Shown: positions 27,101 to 35,337, numbered from the stretch's first letter. The stretch is DNA of 58,679 nt from Bacilli bacterium (GCA_017936845.1 JAGBES010000016.1:1-58679), one strand, 5' to 3'. Translations and numbers: made by a program. The notes: generated by a model from the letters alone, not told the origin.

Positions 27101-27107
27101 TCACAAA

Positions 27108-27896
27108 ATGAATAAACTAATAGTAAATGGTGATGAAATAACAAGTGATATTAATAAAACAATAAATGTTAATATTAAAGAAAAAACAGATATATATGAT
27201 GTTACTAAAATAGAAATAGAAGTATTAAAAAATACAGAATTAGTAATAGAATATATTAACACTGGTATAACTAAATTAGATATAAATATAAAAGTTCTAA
27301 AAAATGTTGAATTCAAACTATATGAATTAAAAGAAGAAAATGAAATAAAGGTGCAATATAAATATTACTTAGAAGAATTTAGTAATATGTTAGTAAATAA
27401 ATTTTATGATTGTAATAAAATAAAGGAATTAGTATTAATATATTTAAATGGAATAAATTCTGAAATAAATTATAATTTTAATACAATAAGTAAAGATAAA
27501 CAAAAAATTGATTTAATGGTTTATCATAATAATAAAAATACAATAAGTAATATAACAAATAAAGCTGTTAATATGTTAAATGGTAGTACGACTTTTAACA
27601 TAACAGGATTAGTATATAATAAAATTAATGATTGCATAATTAATCAAAATAATCGTATAATAAACTTAAATGATAAAAAATGTACTATAAATCCAATACT
27701 ACTTATAGATGAAAATGATGTAGAAGCAAATCATTCTGCAATAATTGGCAAATTTAGTGATAAAGAATTATTTTATTTAATGAGTAGAGGAATAAATAAA
27801 GAAAAAGCTTTAAATTTACTGATAAAAGGATTTTTAGCTATTGATATAAAAAGTAAAAATAAAATAAAGAAAATAATTGATAAATATTGGAGGTGA
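27108..27896 (+). CDS. sufD: Short SufD/SufB-family scaffold protein
   Basis: 262 aa, much shorter than usual SufD (about 430) or SufB (about 465). The C-terminal half holds the family core: NPILLIDENDVEANHSAIIGKFSDKELFYLMSRGINKEKALNLLIKGF. ANHSA aligns with the SufD-type SHGA histidine rather than SufB HEA; SufB's scaffold cysteine and glutamate are not visible. It overlaps the sufS reading frame region closely. The call SufD rather than SufB rests on this motif. Confidence 0.8.
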   Translation: MNKLIVNGDEITSDINKTINVNIKEKTDIYDVTKIEIEVLKNTELVIEYINTGITKLDINIKVLKNVEFKLYELKEENEIKVQYKYYLEEFSNMLVNKFYDCNKIKELVLIYLNGINSEINYNFNTISKDKQKIDLMVYHNNKNTISNITNKAVNMLNGSTTFNITGLVYNKINDCIINQNNRIINLNDKKCTINPILLIDENDVEANHSAIIGKFSDKELFYLMSRGINKEKALNLLIKGFLAIDIKSKNKIKKIIDKYWR

Positions 27897-27900
27897 GATT

Positions 27901-29094
27901 ATGAATCGTGAGGATTTTTTAATGTTAAATGAAGATATTATTTATTTTGATAATGGAGCAACTTCATTAAAACCAAAAATATTAGCAGAAATTACAAGTG
28001 ATTATTATAATAAATATAGTGCTAATGCTCATAGAGGTGATTATGACATAAGTTTAAAAGTAGATGAAATGTATGAAAATACAAGAGAATTAGTAAAAAA
28101 ATTTATAAATGCTAAAAAAAGTAAAGAGATCATCTTTACTAGTGGTACAACAGATTCACTTAATAAAATAATATTTGGTTATTTCAAATATTATTTAAAA
28201 GAAAATGATGAGGTATTACTTACTAAATCAGAACATGCATCAAATGTATTACCATGGTTTGAACTTGCAGATATTTTAAAATTAAAAATAAAATATATAG
28301 ATTTAGATGAAAATTTAAATTTAACAATTGAAAATTTAAAAAAAATAATTACAAATAAAACAAAAGTTATTAGTTTAGCAATTATAACAAATGTAGCTGG
28401 TGATATAAGGCCAATGAAAGAAATAATTAAAATTGCTCATGAAAATAATATATTAGTAATAGGAGATGGTGCTCAAAGTGTAGCTCATACAAAAACAGAT
28501 GTGCAAGATTTAGATATAGATTTTTTAGCTTTTTCAGCTCATAAAATGTATGGACCAACAGGGGTTGGTGTTTTATATGGAAAAGAAGAATTATTAAACA
28601 ATATAAGGCCAATTATATTTGGTGGTGGAATGAATGCTACATATAGTAGTGATGAAGTTAGAGTTTATAGTGATTTACCTTATTTATTAGAAGCAGGTAC
28701 GCAAAATATAGCTGGTGTAATAGGATTTGGAAAAATAATAGAATATTTAAATAATATAGGTATGGAAAAAATTGAAAAATATGAATTATCTTTAAAAAAA
28801 TATGCTATAGAAAAATTAAAAGAAGTAAAAGATATAGTAATTATAAATGAAAATACAGAAAGTGCTATTATAACATTTAATATTAAAGATATTTTTGCTC
28901 AGGATTTAGCTATTTATTTAAATAAATATAATATATGTGTAAGAGCAGGCAATCATTGTTCCAAAATATTAAAAGAAGAAATTGGAATAAAGAATACTTG
29001 TAGAGCATCCCTTTCTTTTTATAATACAAAAGAAGAAGTAGATAGATTTATTGAAGTACTTAAAAATCCTAAAATAAAAGAAGAAATAATTTAG
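27901..29094 (+). CDS. sufS: Cysteine desulfurase SufS
   Basis: PLP enzyme that takes sulfur from cysteine for Fe-S assembly. 397 aa from ATG 27901, which follows GGAGGTGAG; the upstream in-frame ATG would overlap sufD. Motifs: YFDNGATSLKP, AHRGDYD, SGTTDSLN, DGAQSVAHT, FSAHKMYGPTGVG (PLP lysine in HK) and RAGNHCSK with the active-site cysteine. Last gene of a sufC-sufD-sufS operon; sufU and sufB do not follow here. Confidence 0.95.
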   Translation: MNREDFLMLNEDIIYFDNGATSLKPKILAEITSDYYNKYSANAHRGDYDISLKVDEMYENTRELVKKFINAKKSKEIIFTSGTTDSLNKIIFGYFKYYLKENDEVLLTKSEHASNVLPWFELADILKLKIKYIDLDENLNLTIENLKKIITNKTKVISLAIITNVAGDIRPMKEIIKIAHENNILVIGDGAQSVAHTKTDVQDLDIDFLAFSAHKMYGPTGVGVLYGKEELLNNIRPIIFGGGMNATYSSDEVRVYSDLPYLLEAGTQNIAGVIGFGKIIEYLNNIGMEKIEKYELSLKKYAIEKLKEVKDIVIINENTESAIITFNIKDIFAQDLAIYLNKYNICVRAGNHCSKILKEEIGIKNTCRASLSFYNTKEEVDRFIEVLKNPKIKEEII

Positions 29095-29112
29095 AATATC
29101 TTCTTTTTTTTT
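29077..29112 (+). terminator. Weak suf operon terminator
   Basis: AGAAG ... CTTCT stem overlapping the sufS stop, followed by TTTTTTTTATTT. The stem is short, so read-through is possible. Confidence 0.45.
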
Positions 29113-29151
29113 ATTTAATGTGATATAATAATTTCATAAGGTAGGTGTCGT

Positions 29152-29457
29152 ATGGATTTAATAATTTTATTAGTATTAATTGTAGCAATAGCTTTCTTTT
29201 TTAAAGATTACAAAAATGTTGTATATTTTTTAGGTATAGTAGAAATATTATTTAGAATAATTCATTTTATAGGAGATCATTTGAAAATAATAGAATTAAA
29301 TCAATTTATAAATAAATATATACCATCTTCATTATTTACAATGTTAGGTAAATATGCAGACGGCTTATTATATGAAATATTAATGTGGATTTTATTAATA
29401 TGTTTTGTATCTCTTGAAGTATATTTAGTAAAATATTTCTTTAAAAGAGGAAAATAA
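29152..29457 (+). CDS. Small membrane protein, 101 aa
   Basis: Three hydrophobic helices (residues 2-17, 22-40 and 74-96) with a basic C-terminus; no recognised family. Promoter TGTGATATAATA at about 29118 and ribosome binding site GTAGGTGTCGT. Its place after sufS is probably incidental because of the promoter between them. Confidence 0.65.
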   Translation: MDLIILLVLIVAIAFFFKDYKNVVYFLGIVEILFRIIHFIGDHLKIIELNQFINKYIPSSLFTMLGKYADGLLYEILMWILLICFVSLEVYLVKYFFKRGK

Positions 29458-29514
29458 TATTTTGTAAAAAAAATAAAATTTAAAGTAATATAAAACAAAA
29501 AATAAAAAATTAGT

Positions 29515-29541
29515 AACAGATAAAGAAAATCTGTTTTTTTT
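29515..29541 (+). terminator. Terminator after small membrane protein
   Basis: AACAGAT-aaagaaa-ATCTGTTTTTTTT. Confidence 0.85.
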
Positions 29542-29616
29542 ATAGCTAAAAAAAGCTAAAACGTTCATTTGTAGTAAAAAAACAACTATGGTAATATGCA
29601 AATAAAGGAGGCCAAA

Positions 29617-30573
29617 ATGCTTAATATAAAAAAGAAAATATTAAAAGAAGGAGAAATAATACCATTAACATTTGATGCAATGTTTACCGAAGTATTTAAT
29701 AATGAAGAAAATATATGTATATTAGAAGAATTTATCGCATTTTATCTTGAAATACCATTAAAAAAAATAAGAGATAATTTAAAATTATTGTCAAGGAATT
29801 TAAAAAGAGAAAATTTAAAAGAATCAAGAAAAGAAGTAGATTTATTATTAGATTTAAATGATAAAAAAATAAACATAGAACTATCAAATGGATGGAATGA
29901 AGAAGTAAGAGATAGAAATGTAGTATTTTTATCAAATGTACATGGAACACAGTTAAAAAGAGGATTTAAAAGTTATAAAGAAATAGAGGAAACAATCCAA
30001 ATAAATTTAAATAATTTTAATGAACAAAAAGAATTAGTAACAACATATTACCTAAAAAATGAGGAAGGAGAAATATTCAGTAAAAAATTAAGAATAGATT
30101 CAATAAATCTTGAAAAAGGGAAGAAAATGATATATACTAATAATGAAAGAGAAAATATGTTAATAGATTGGTGTAAAGTATTAACAAGTAGAACAAAAAA
30201 AGAAATGGAAGAAGCATTAAAAAAAATACTAAGTAAAAAATCCATTAATAAGTTAACAGAAAATGTAAAAAGATTAAGTGGAGATGAAGATATGGTAGAT
30301 TTATATGGATATCAAGAAAAAAGAAAATTAGAAGAAGAAAGTAGGATGAGGTTAGGAAAAGAAAAAGCAAGAAAAGAAGGTTTTAATGATGGATATAATG
30401 ATGGATTTAACAAAGGAGTAAATGAAGGAATAAGTCAAGGAATAAGTCAAGGAATAAGTCAAGAAAAAACAGAAATAGCTAAACTTATGTTAAGTAAAAA
30501 TATGGATATAAATATTATTTCAGAAATAACGAATTTATCAAAAGAAGAAATAGAAAAAGTTAAAACTAGTTGA
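29617..30573 (+). CDS. Rpn/PD-(D/E)XK nuclease family protein
   Basis: 318 aa from ATG 29617 behind AAAGGAGG. The N-terminal nuclease-like domain shows FDAMFTEVFNNEEN and KEVDLLLDLNDKKINIELSNGWN, the acidic core of the Rpn (recombination-promoting nuclease) group, where the final E/Q-x-K is modified to ELS. The C-terminal part is a charged helix plus a short tandem repeat: three copies of GISQ encoded by a 12-nt repeat (30428-30463), and DGYNDGFNKGVNEG before it. Such repeats are common at the ends of Rpn proteins. It may act on DNA in recombination or defence. Confidence 0.75.
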   Translation: MLNIKKKILKEGEIIPLTFDAMFTEVFNNEENICILEEFIAFYLEIPLKKIRDNLKLLSRNLKRENLKESRKEVDLLLDLNDKKINIELSNGWNEEVRDRNVVFLSNVHGTQLKRGFKSYKEIEETIQINLNNFNEQKELVTTYYLKNEEGEIFSKKLRIDSINLEKGKKMIYTNNERENMLIDWCKVLTSRTKKEMEEALKKILSKKSINKLTENVKRLSGDEDMVDLYGYQEKRKLEEESRMRLGKEKARKEGFNDGYNDGFNKGVNEGISQGISQGISQEKTEIAKLMLSKNMDINIISEITNLSKEEIEKVKTS

Positions 30574-30588
30574 AAAACTAGTTTTTTA
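30562..30588 (+). terminator. Terminator of the Rpn gene
   Basis: AAAACTAGT-tgaaaa-ACTAGTTTTTT, overlapping the stop codon. The same stem-loop sequence reappears at 40671-40695. Confidence 0.85.
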
Positions 30589-30854
30589 GATAGATTATTG
30601 TATAGTTGTAATTGTTTATTAGAAAATACATTTTTTTAACTACAGGTTTAAACATTTATGGATTTTGGTTAGAAAACTTCATTTTTTAGTAATTATTCAA
30701 AAGTTTTATATTTAACTAGCTATGATTGCAGTATATATATTCAAATTATCCAATTAACAGAATTTTTAAAAGAAAATATAGAATATTAGATGAAATTTTC
30801 ATATTTTTTTATTATTTTATTAAAACTATGTCCATTATAATAATAGGTGATTTT

Positions 30855-31280
30855 ATGTATAAATATTACTTATTTATTATAAAGAATAATGCATATAAAA
30901 TATATAAAAACAATTCAGACTATTTATTTAATATTTTAAATACACTTTACCATTTAAAAGGAAGTGATTTAAATTATGGAATAAATTTATACAAAACAAT
31001 ATGTGATATTTTTAGTGTTAAATTGTTAAATAACTATATAAATGAAAGATTTTATATAGAAAAAAAAGATGATAAAATTTATTTAAAAAATAAAACTGAA
31101 AAAACATATTTAAAAATAAATTATTCTACAACTATAATTAAAACTAATAAAAAAATGCCTGAAATATTTAGAATATTTAATATATATAATAAAAAAATTT
31201 TTATAATTGACTTTAAAAGAAAAAAATATTTTTGGTTAAACGATCAAATTATAAAAACTAAGTTAACTAAAAAAAAATAA
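30855..31280 (+). CDS. SirA-like protein, 141 aa (tentative)
   Basis: ATG 30855 has the AGGTGATTTT site used throughout; the longer frame from 30726 lacks one. MYKYYLFIIKNNAYKIYKN and the C-terminal KKYFWLND resemble SirA, the Bacillus protein that blocks DnaA at sporulation onset (start RYWIYLIKxE, end FWLD). The similarity is limited and I infer it from these ends and from the neighbouring ylb genes. Lys/Ile/Asn-rich, cytoplasmic. First gene of a ylb-type group. Confidence 0.5.
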   Translation: MYKYYLFIIKNNAYKIYKNNSDYLFNILNTLYHLKGSDLNYGINLYKTICDIFSVKLLNNYINERFYIEKKDDKIYLKNKTEKTYLKINYSTTIIKTNKKMPEIFRIFNIYNKKIFIIDFKRKKYFWLNDQIIKTKLTKKK

Positions 31281-31297
31281 TTCATATAATAAACTAG

Positions 31298-31666
31298 GTG
31301 ATTGTAATGGATAAAAAGAGTAAATTTAAAGAATTTGTAAAGAAAAATCCAAGTCTTTTAAAATATGTTAAAAATGAAGAAATGACATGGCAAAAATTTT
31401 ATGAAATGTATGATTTATATGGCGAAGATGATAATATATGGAATGATTATATAACAAAAGAAAAAATAGAACAAAAAGAAGTAAATACAACTTTAGGTAT
31501 TGCTGATATATTAACATGGCTTAAAAGTATAAATCTAGATAAAATGCAAGAATCAATAAATAGTGTTCAAAGAGTATTAGGTGTATTAGAAGATCTAGGA
31601 TCAAATAACAAAGAAACAAAGCCAGAATATAAACCAAGACCATTATACAAACATTTTGAAGATTAA
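31298..31666 (+). CDS. ylbD: YlbD-family putative coat protein
   Basis: 122 aa. KFKEFVKKNPSLLKYVKNEEMTWQKFYEMYDLYGEDDNIW matches the N-terminal half of Bacillus YlbD, annotated as a putative spore coat protein. C-terminal MQESINSVQRVLGVLEDLG is also family-like. The stop overlaps the ylbE start (TAATG). ATG 31310 with AGGTGATTGTA is the likely start within this frame. Confidence 0.75.
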   Translation: MIVMDKKSKFKEFVKKNPSLLKYVKNEEMTWQKFYEMYDLYGEDDNIWNDYITKEKIEQKEVNTTLGIADILTWLKSINLDKMQESINSVQRVLGVLEDLGSNNKETKPEYKPRPLYKHFED

Positions 31667-31887
31667 TGACATTAGATATTCAATTTAAAATAAAAAATAA
31701 CCCTAATTATCAAAGATATATTAGAGAAAACTCTTATTGGTATAAAATATTAAATAGAAATCCTTATATGTTTAAGAATTTTGAAGAAGAAGTAAAAGAA
31801 AAATATCATCTTAGAGCTACTGATCGTATAAGTAGAACATTAGATGCAATAGAAATGATACAAACAGTTGTATCACAACTAAAATAA
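31666..31887 (+). CDS. ylbE: YlbE-like protein
   Basis: 73 aa. YQRYIRENSYWYKILNRNP matches the YlbE core (LREQPxWYRxLxRNP in Bacillus). Function unknown; in Bacillus it lies between ylbD and ylbF-ylbG-ylbH. Here rsmD (ylbH) follows after a gap containing a promoter, so the order is conserved but ylbF and ylbG are missing. Confidence 0.78.
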   Translation: MTLDIQFKIKNNPNYQRYIRENSYWYKILNRNPYMFKNFEEEVKEKYHLRATDRISRTLDAIEMIQTVVSQLK

Positions 31888-31903
31888 TGATAAAATAAAA
31901 AAG

Positions 31904-31925
31904 AAAAATCCTAAAAGGATTTTAA
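31904..31925 (+). terminator. Hairpin after ylbE
   Basis: AAAATCCT-aaa-AGGATTTT with no real T-run behind it, so termination may be weak. Confidence 0.45.
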
Positions 31926-31943
31926 GAAGGGGAGTTAATATAT

Positions 31944-31959
31944 TGTGATATAAATCACA
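31944..31959. promoter_or_regulatory. CRP/FNR-type palindrome upstream of rsmD
   Basis: TGTGATATAAATCACA fits TGTGA-N6-TCACA exactly, the site class of CRP/FNR/ArcR regulators. It ends 4 nt before a TATAAT box (31964-31969), so a bound regulator would block the promoter driving rsmD. The regulator gene is not in the window. Confidence 0.5.
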
Positions 31960-32009
31960 TTTATATAATGAACAAGAAAAATAAAAATATACCAAAAGGG
32001 TGAAGAAAA

Positions 32010-32534
32010 ATGCGTATTATAAGTGGAAAATATAAAGGGAGAAAATTACTTGGTCAAAATATAGAAGGAACTAGACCTACAATGGATAGAGTTAAAGAAT
32101 CATTATTTGGAATAATTCAAAATAATATAAAAGATAGTATATGTTTAGATTTATTTGCTGGAACAGGTGCTTTAGGCTTAGAAGCAATAAGTAATGGTGC
32201 AAAAGAATGCTATTTTATAGATAAAAATATAATATCTATAAATATAATAAAAGAAAATTCTAAAGGAATTGAAAATGTAAAAATAATGAATAAAGATTAT
32301 TTAAAAGCACTTAATGAATTAAAAAATATTAAATTTGATGTTATATTTTTAGATCCACCATATAAAATGAATTTAATACAATCATCATTAAATAAAATAA
32401 AGGAAAATAATATGTTAAATAAAAATGGAATAATTGTATGTGAATTTGAAAAAGAAGAATTTGAAATAGATTATTACATATTTAAAGAAAAGAAATATGG
32501 AAATAAAAATATAAGAATTTATCAAAATAAGTGA
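32010..32534 (+). CDS. rsmD: 16S rRNA (guanine966-N2)-methyltransferase
   Basis: 174 aa. MRIISGKYKGRKL and RPTMDRVKESLFGII are the RsmD start; SAM-binding LDLFAGTGALGLEA and catalytic LDPPYKM (DPPY) follow. Methylates G966 of 16S rRNA during 30S assembly. Ribosome binding site AGGGTGAAGAAA. The bacteriocin exporter gene starts 76 nt downstream after a terminator. Confidence 0.95.
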   Translation: MRIISGKYKGRKLLGQNIEGTRPTMDRVKESLFGIIQNNIKDSICLDLFAGTGALGLEAISNGAKECYFIDKNIISINIIKENSKGIENVKIMNKDYLKALNELKNIKFDVIFLDPPYKMNLIQSSLNKIKENNMLNKNGIIVCEFEKEEFEIDYYIFKEKKYGNKNIRIYQNK

Positions 32535-32551
32535 AAAACTTATTTTTTTTT
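32527..32551 (+). terminator. rsmD terminator
   Basis: ATAAGT-gaaaa-ACTTATTTTTTTT. Confidence 0.8.
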
Positions 32552-32610
32552 TATAACTAAAAGGGTTTTTAAGATTAAATATAGAATGATATAGTTGAGG
32601 AGGTGAAAAG

Positions 32611-34680
32611 ATGAAAAAATATCCATTTGTAAAGCAAGAGGGATTAAAAGATTGTGGAGTTTGTTGTCTTTTAATGATTATCAATTATTATAAAGGATAT
32701 GTCCCAATAGAAAAATTAAGAAGTATGACTAAAACAAATAAAAATGGTGTTAATGCTTATAATTTGATTGAAACAGCTAATAAGTTAGGTTTTAACGCAA
32801 AAGGTTTAAAAGTAGATAACCTAGATGTAAATATAAATTTACCAGCTATAGCTTTTGTTACTATAGATAAGTCATATAATCATTATATTGTGATATATGA
32901 AATAAATAAAGAAAAGAAAGAAATAATTATCGCCGATCCTGCTAGTGGGATAAAGAAAATGAATTATGAAACCTTTAATAAAATTTTTAATAATATTATT
33001 CTCGAATTTAAATGTATAAAAAAATTACCCCTATATAATAAACCTCTAAAATTTTTAAAATTCTCAATAAACATATATAAAATATATCAAAAAACATTTA
33101 TAAAAGTAATTATTCTTTCTTTATTTATAACAATATTATCAATAATTGGTTCATTTTATTTAGAATATATAATTAATGGTATAAATAAAAATAATAAAAG
33201 TCTTCTTTCAATAATTTCTATAATATTCATAATAATTTATATATTAAAAAATACTATTGATTATATAAGAAATAAAATATTATTAAAAATAACAAAAAAA
33301 ATAAATCTTAAACTTACAAATGATATTTTTTCAAAAATTATTTTACTTCCTTATGAATATTTTAAAAATAGAACAACAGGAGAAGTATTAACAAGAATAA
33401 ATGATTTAAATATTGTAAGTCAAACAATAATAAAAGTGATTATAACTATAATATTAGATATGTCATTAAGTATTATTTCAGCTTTTTTCTTAATCAAAAT
33501 AAGTTATAAATTATTTATAATAACTTGTATCATTTTAGCTTTATATTTTTTAATAATTAAAATATATAAAAAGGAATCAGAAAAACTATTAGAAAAAATA
33601 AAAGAAGAAGAAGCAAATTTAAATTCTTATATAATAGAGAACATAAATGGCTTTGAAACAATAAAAGGATTATCATTAGAAAAAAATATTATTGATAATT
33701 ATAAATTAAGAAATTATAATTTACTAAATGAAAATTATAATTATGAAAATAAATTTATAAAAGAGTATTTTTTAAAAAACATAATAGATGATTTAGGAAT
33801 AGTTTTAATAGTATTTATAGGATCTATATTAGTAATTAATAAAGAAGTAACATTAGGTAATTTAATAACATATAACTCATTATTTTTATTTTATATAAAT
33901 CCTTTAAAAAATATAGTTAAATTATATAAAGATATAAAAGAAGCTAAAATATCTTATAATAGAATAAATGAATTAGTATATGAAGAAAAAGAAAATACTA
34001 TATATCATAACTTATTGTTTAAAAATATTAAAATAAAAAATCTAAGTTTTAGTTATGATAATATAAAAGAAGAACTAAAAAATATAAATTTAGAAATAAA
34101 GGATAAAGAAAAAATAATGATTATAGGGAAAAGTGGAAGCGGAAAAAGTACGTTGTTGAAACTTATAAAAAAGTATTATCAAGTAGATGATGATAAAATA
34201 TTCATTGATGATGTAGATATTAATAAGATATCCAAAAAAGAAGTAAATCATAATATAACTTATGTATCTCAAAATGAAATATTATTTACAGATACTCTTT
34301 ATAATAATTTGGTATTAGGTAGAAAAATTAAATTAAAAAGAATAAATAAAATAATAAAAAAATTATATTTTGATTTTATGGATAATAATGGTTTAAATAT
34401 GCTTATAGAAGAAAATGGTTTCAATTTATCAGGTGGACAAAAACAAAGAATTGTTTTAGCAAGATCCCTCCTAAACAATTTTAAAATATTAATATTAGAT
34501 GAAGCATTAAGTGAAATAGATATTAATTTAGAAAGAAAAATATTAAAAAATATATTAAAAATATATAAGGATAAAACAATTATTTTAGTATCACATCGTT
34601 ACAATAATATTGATTTATTTGATAAAGTAGTAAAAATAGAAAAAGGTAATGTAAATTCATTAGAAAAGAAAGGAAAATAG
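32611..34680 (+). CDS. Peptidase-containing ABC exporter (C39, bacteriocin processing)
   Basis: 689 aa, full length for a PCAT. Domain 1 (1-140) is a C39 cysteine peptidase with Cys15 in KDCGVCCL, His91 in NHYIVIYE and Asp109 in ADPASG. Domain 2 (about 160-440) has six membrane helices. Domain 3 is the ATPase: Walker A GKSGSGKSTLL, signature LSGGQKQRIVLARSLL, Walker B ILDEALSEID, switch VSHRY. It cleaves double-glycine leaders and exports the mature peptide. Such precursors are encoded directly downstream. Ribosome binding site TTGAGGAGGTGAAAAG. Confidence 0.95.
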   Translation: MKKYPFVKQEGLKDCGVCCLLMIINYYKGYVPIEKLRSMTKTNKNGVNAYNLIETANKLGFNAKGLKVDNLDVNINLPAIAFVTIDKSYNHYIVIYEINKEKKEIIIADPASGIKKMNYETFNKIFNNIILEFKCIKKLPLYNKPLKFLKFSINIYKIYQKTFIKVIILSLFITILSIIGSFYLEYIINGINKNNKSLLSIISIIFIIIYILKNTIDYIRNKILLKITKKINLKLTNDIFSKIILLPYEYFKNRTTGEVLTRINDLNIVSQTIIKVIITIILDMSLSIISAFFLIKISYKLFIITCIILALYFLIIKIYKKESEKLLEKIKEEEANLNSYIIENINGFETIKGLSLEKNIIDNYKLRNYNLLNENYNYENKFIKEYFLKNIIDDLGIVLIVFIGSILVINKEVTLGNLITYNSLFLFYINPLKNIVKLYKDIKEAKISYNRINELVYEEKENTIYHNLLFKNIKIKNLSFSYDNIKEELKNINLEIKDKEKIMIIGKSGSGKSTLLKLIKKYYQVDDDKIFIDDVDINKISKKEVNHNITYVSQNEILFTDTLYNNLVLGRKIKLKRINKIIKKLYFDFMDNNGLNMLIEENGFNLSGGQKQRIVLARSLLNNFKILILDEALSEIDINLERKILKNILKIYKDKTIILVSHRYNNIDLFDKVVKIEKGNVNSLEKKGK

Positions 34681-34713
34681 AAAAACATATCCAAAATATA
34701 GAAAGGAGTAATT

Positions 34714-34770
34714 ATGTTTAAAAGATTATTTAAAATATTATTAAAAATTATTAAATTAGTAAGAATATAG
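34714..34770 (+). CDS. 18-aa cationic amphipathic peptide
   Basis: MFKRLFKILLKIIKLVRI, no leader, net charge about +6, with Lys/Arg spaced so that they fall on one face of a helix. Start supported by GAAAGGAGTAATT. It lies 33 nt after the exporter and its stop is followed at once by the AGGAGG site of the next ORF. It could be a leaderless bacteriocin, an inducer, or a translation-coupling peptide; these options cannot be separated from sequence. Confidence 0.55.
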   Translation: MFKRLFKILLKIIKLVRI

Positions 34771-34778
34771 GAGGAAAT

Positions 34779-34919
34779 ATGAAAGAATTAAAAGAACAAG
34801 AATTAAAAAATATAAATGGAGGAGCATTTAAAATAGGTATTGGATTGGCTATAGCTGCAGGTGTAACATTTTTAATAGGATTAGTAGATGGTTACGTAAG
34901 ACCATTAGCTTGTAGATAA
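34779..34919 (+). CDS. Bacteriocin-like precursor 1, double-glycine leader, 46 aa
   Basis: Leader MKELKEQELKNINGG ends in GG, the C39 cleavage site, giving a 31-residue core AFKIGIGLAIAAGVTFLIGL...YVRPLACR: a hydrophobic Gly/Ala-rich helix, then a short tail with one Cys. Ribosome binding site AGGAGGAAAT overlaps the previous stop. The stop overlaps the next ATG (TAATG). Class II-like bacteriocin by leader and exporter context; activity not shown. Confidence 0.78.
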   Translation: MKELKEQELKNINGGAFKIGIGLAIAAGVTFLIGLVDGYVRPLACR

Positions 34920-35080
34920 TGAAAGAATTAAAAGAACAAGAATTAAAAAATATAGTAGGTGGACTTAAATTTTCAGCCGCACTATTTAGTTCAGTTGTAA
35001 AAGGTGTAAGTCTTTTATTAGAACTAGGAAGAAGTGTTGGAACAGCTATAAGAAGAGTAAAGACAAATAAATTATGTTAG
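34919..35080 (+). CDS. Bacteriocin-like precursor 2, double-glycine leader, 53 aa
   Basis: Leader MKELKEQELKNIVGG is identical to that of precursor 1 except N13V. The 38-residue core LKFSAALFSSVVKGVSLLLE...LGRSVGTAIRRVKTNKLC has an amphipathic helix, then a basic tail ending in Cys. Start overlaps the upstream stop by 1 nt, so the two peptides are made together and may act as a two-peptide bacteriocin. Confidence 0.78.
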   Translation: MKELKEQELKNIVGGLKFSAALFSSVVKGVSLLLELGRSVGTAIRRVKTNKLC

Positions 35081-35244
35081 GAATAATAAAAAAAAATAAA
35101 CAAATATTTTTTGTTATCTTAATAATATTGTTAATACCATTTATAATGCCTATAATAGAAATACTATTTAATTGTTTAATTAATCTTGGTAGAATATACG
35201 GAACAAAATTAAGGTTAATAGAACAAGGAATATGCTTTAAATAA
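35074..35244 (+). CDS. Hydrophobic 56-aa protein ending the bacteriocin operon
   Basis: MLGIIKKNKQIFFVILIILL, then a second hydrophobic stretch and the tail NCLINLGRIYGTKLRLIEQG-ICFK. The tail shares LGRxxGTxxR and a near-terminal Cys with precursor 2, but the N-terminus is a membrane segment rather than a double-glycine leader. It overlaps precursor 2 by 7 nt. It could be an immunity protein or a variant that sits in the membrane and mimics the peptide. Confidence 0.6.
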   Translation: MLGIIKKNKQIFFVILIILLIPFIMPIIEILFNCLINLGRIYGTKLRLIEQGICFK

Positions 35245-35268
35245 AGGACTAAAAATCCTTTTTTTTCT
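35243..35268 (+). terminator. Terminator of the bacteriocin operon
   Basis: AAAGGA-ctaaaaa-TCCTTTTTTTT, overlapping the last stop codon. Confidence 0.8.
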
Positions 35269-35277
35269 AAAAAAATG

Positions 35278-35306
35278 TTGTATCTTGTCAAAAAGAGTGT
35301 TATAAT
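35278..35306 (+). promoter_or_regulatory. rpsU promoter
   Basis: TTGTAT, 17-nt spacer, extended minus-10 TGTTATAAT. Confidence 0.65.
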
Positions 35307-35337
35307 TACTTTAGTACTTAAGAAGGGAGGGATTATC

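Noticed and set aside
30428-30463. Three 12-bp direct repeats (GGAATAAGTCAA) as a possible mini-CRISPR
   Set aside because: They are contiguous, without spacers, and encode GISQ repeats at the end of the Rpn protein. No cas genes or spaced repeats occur in the window.
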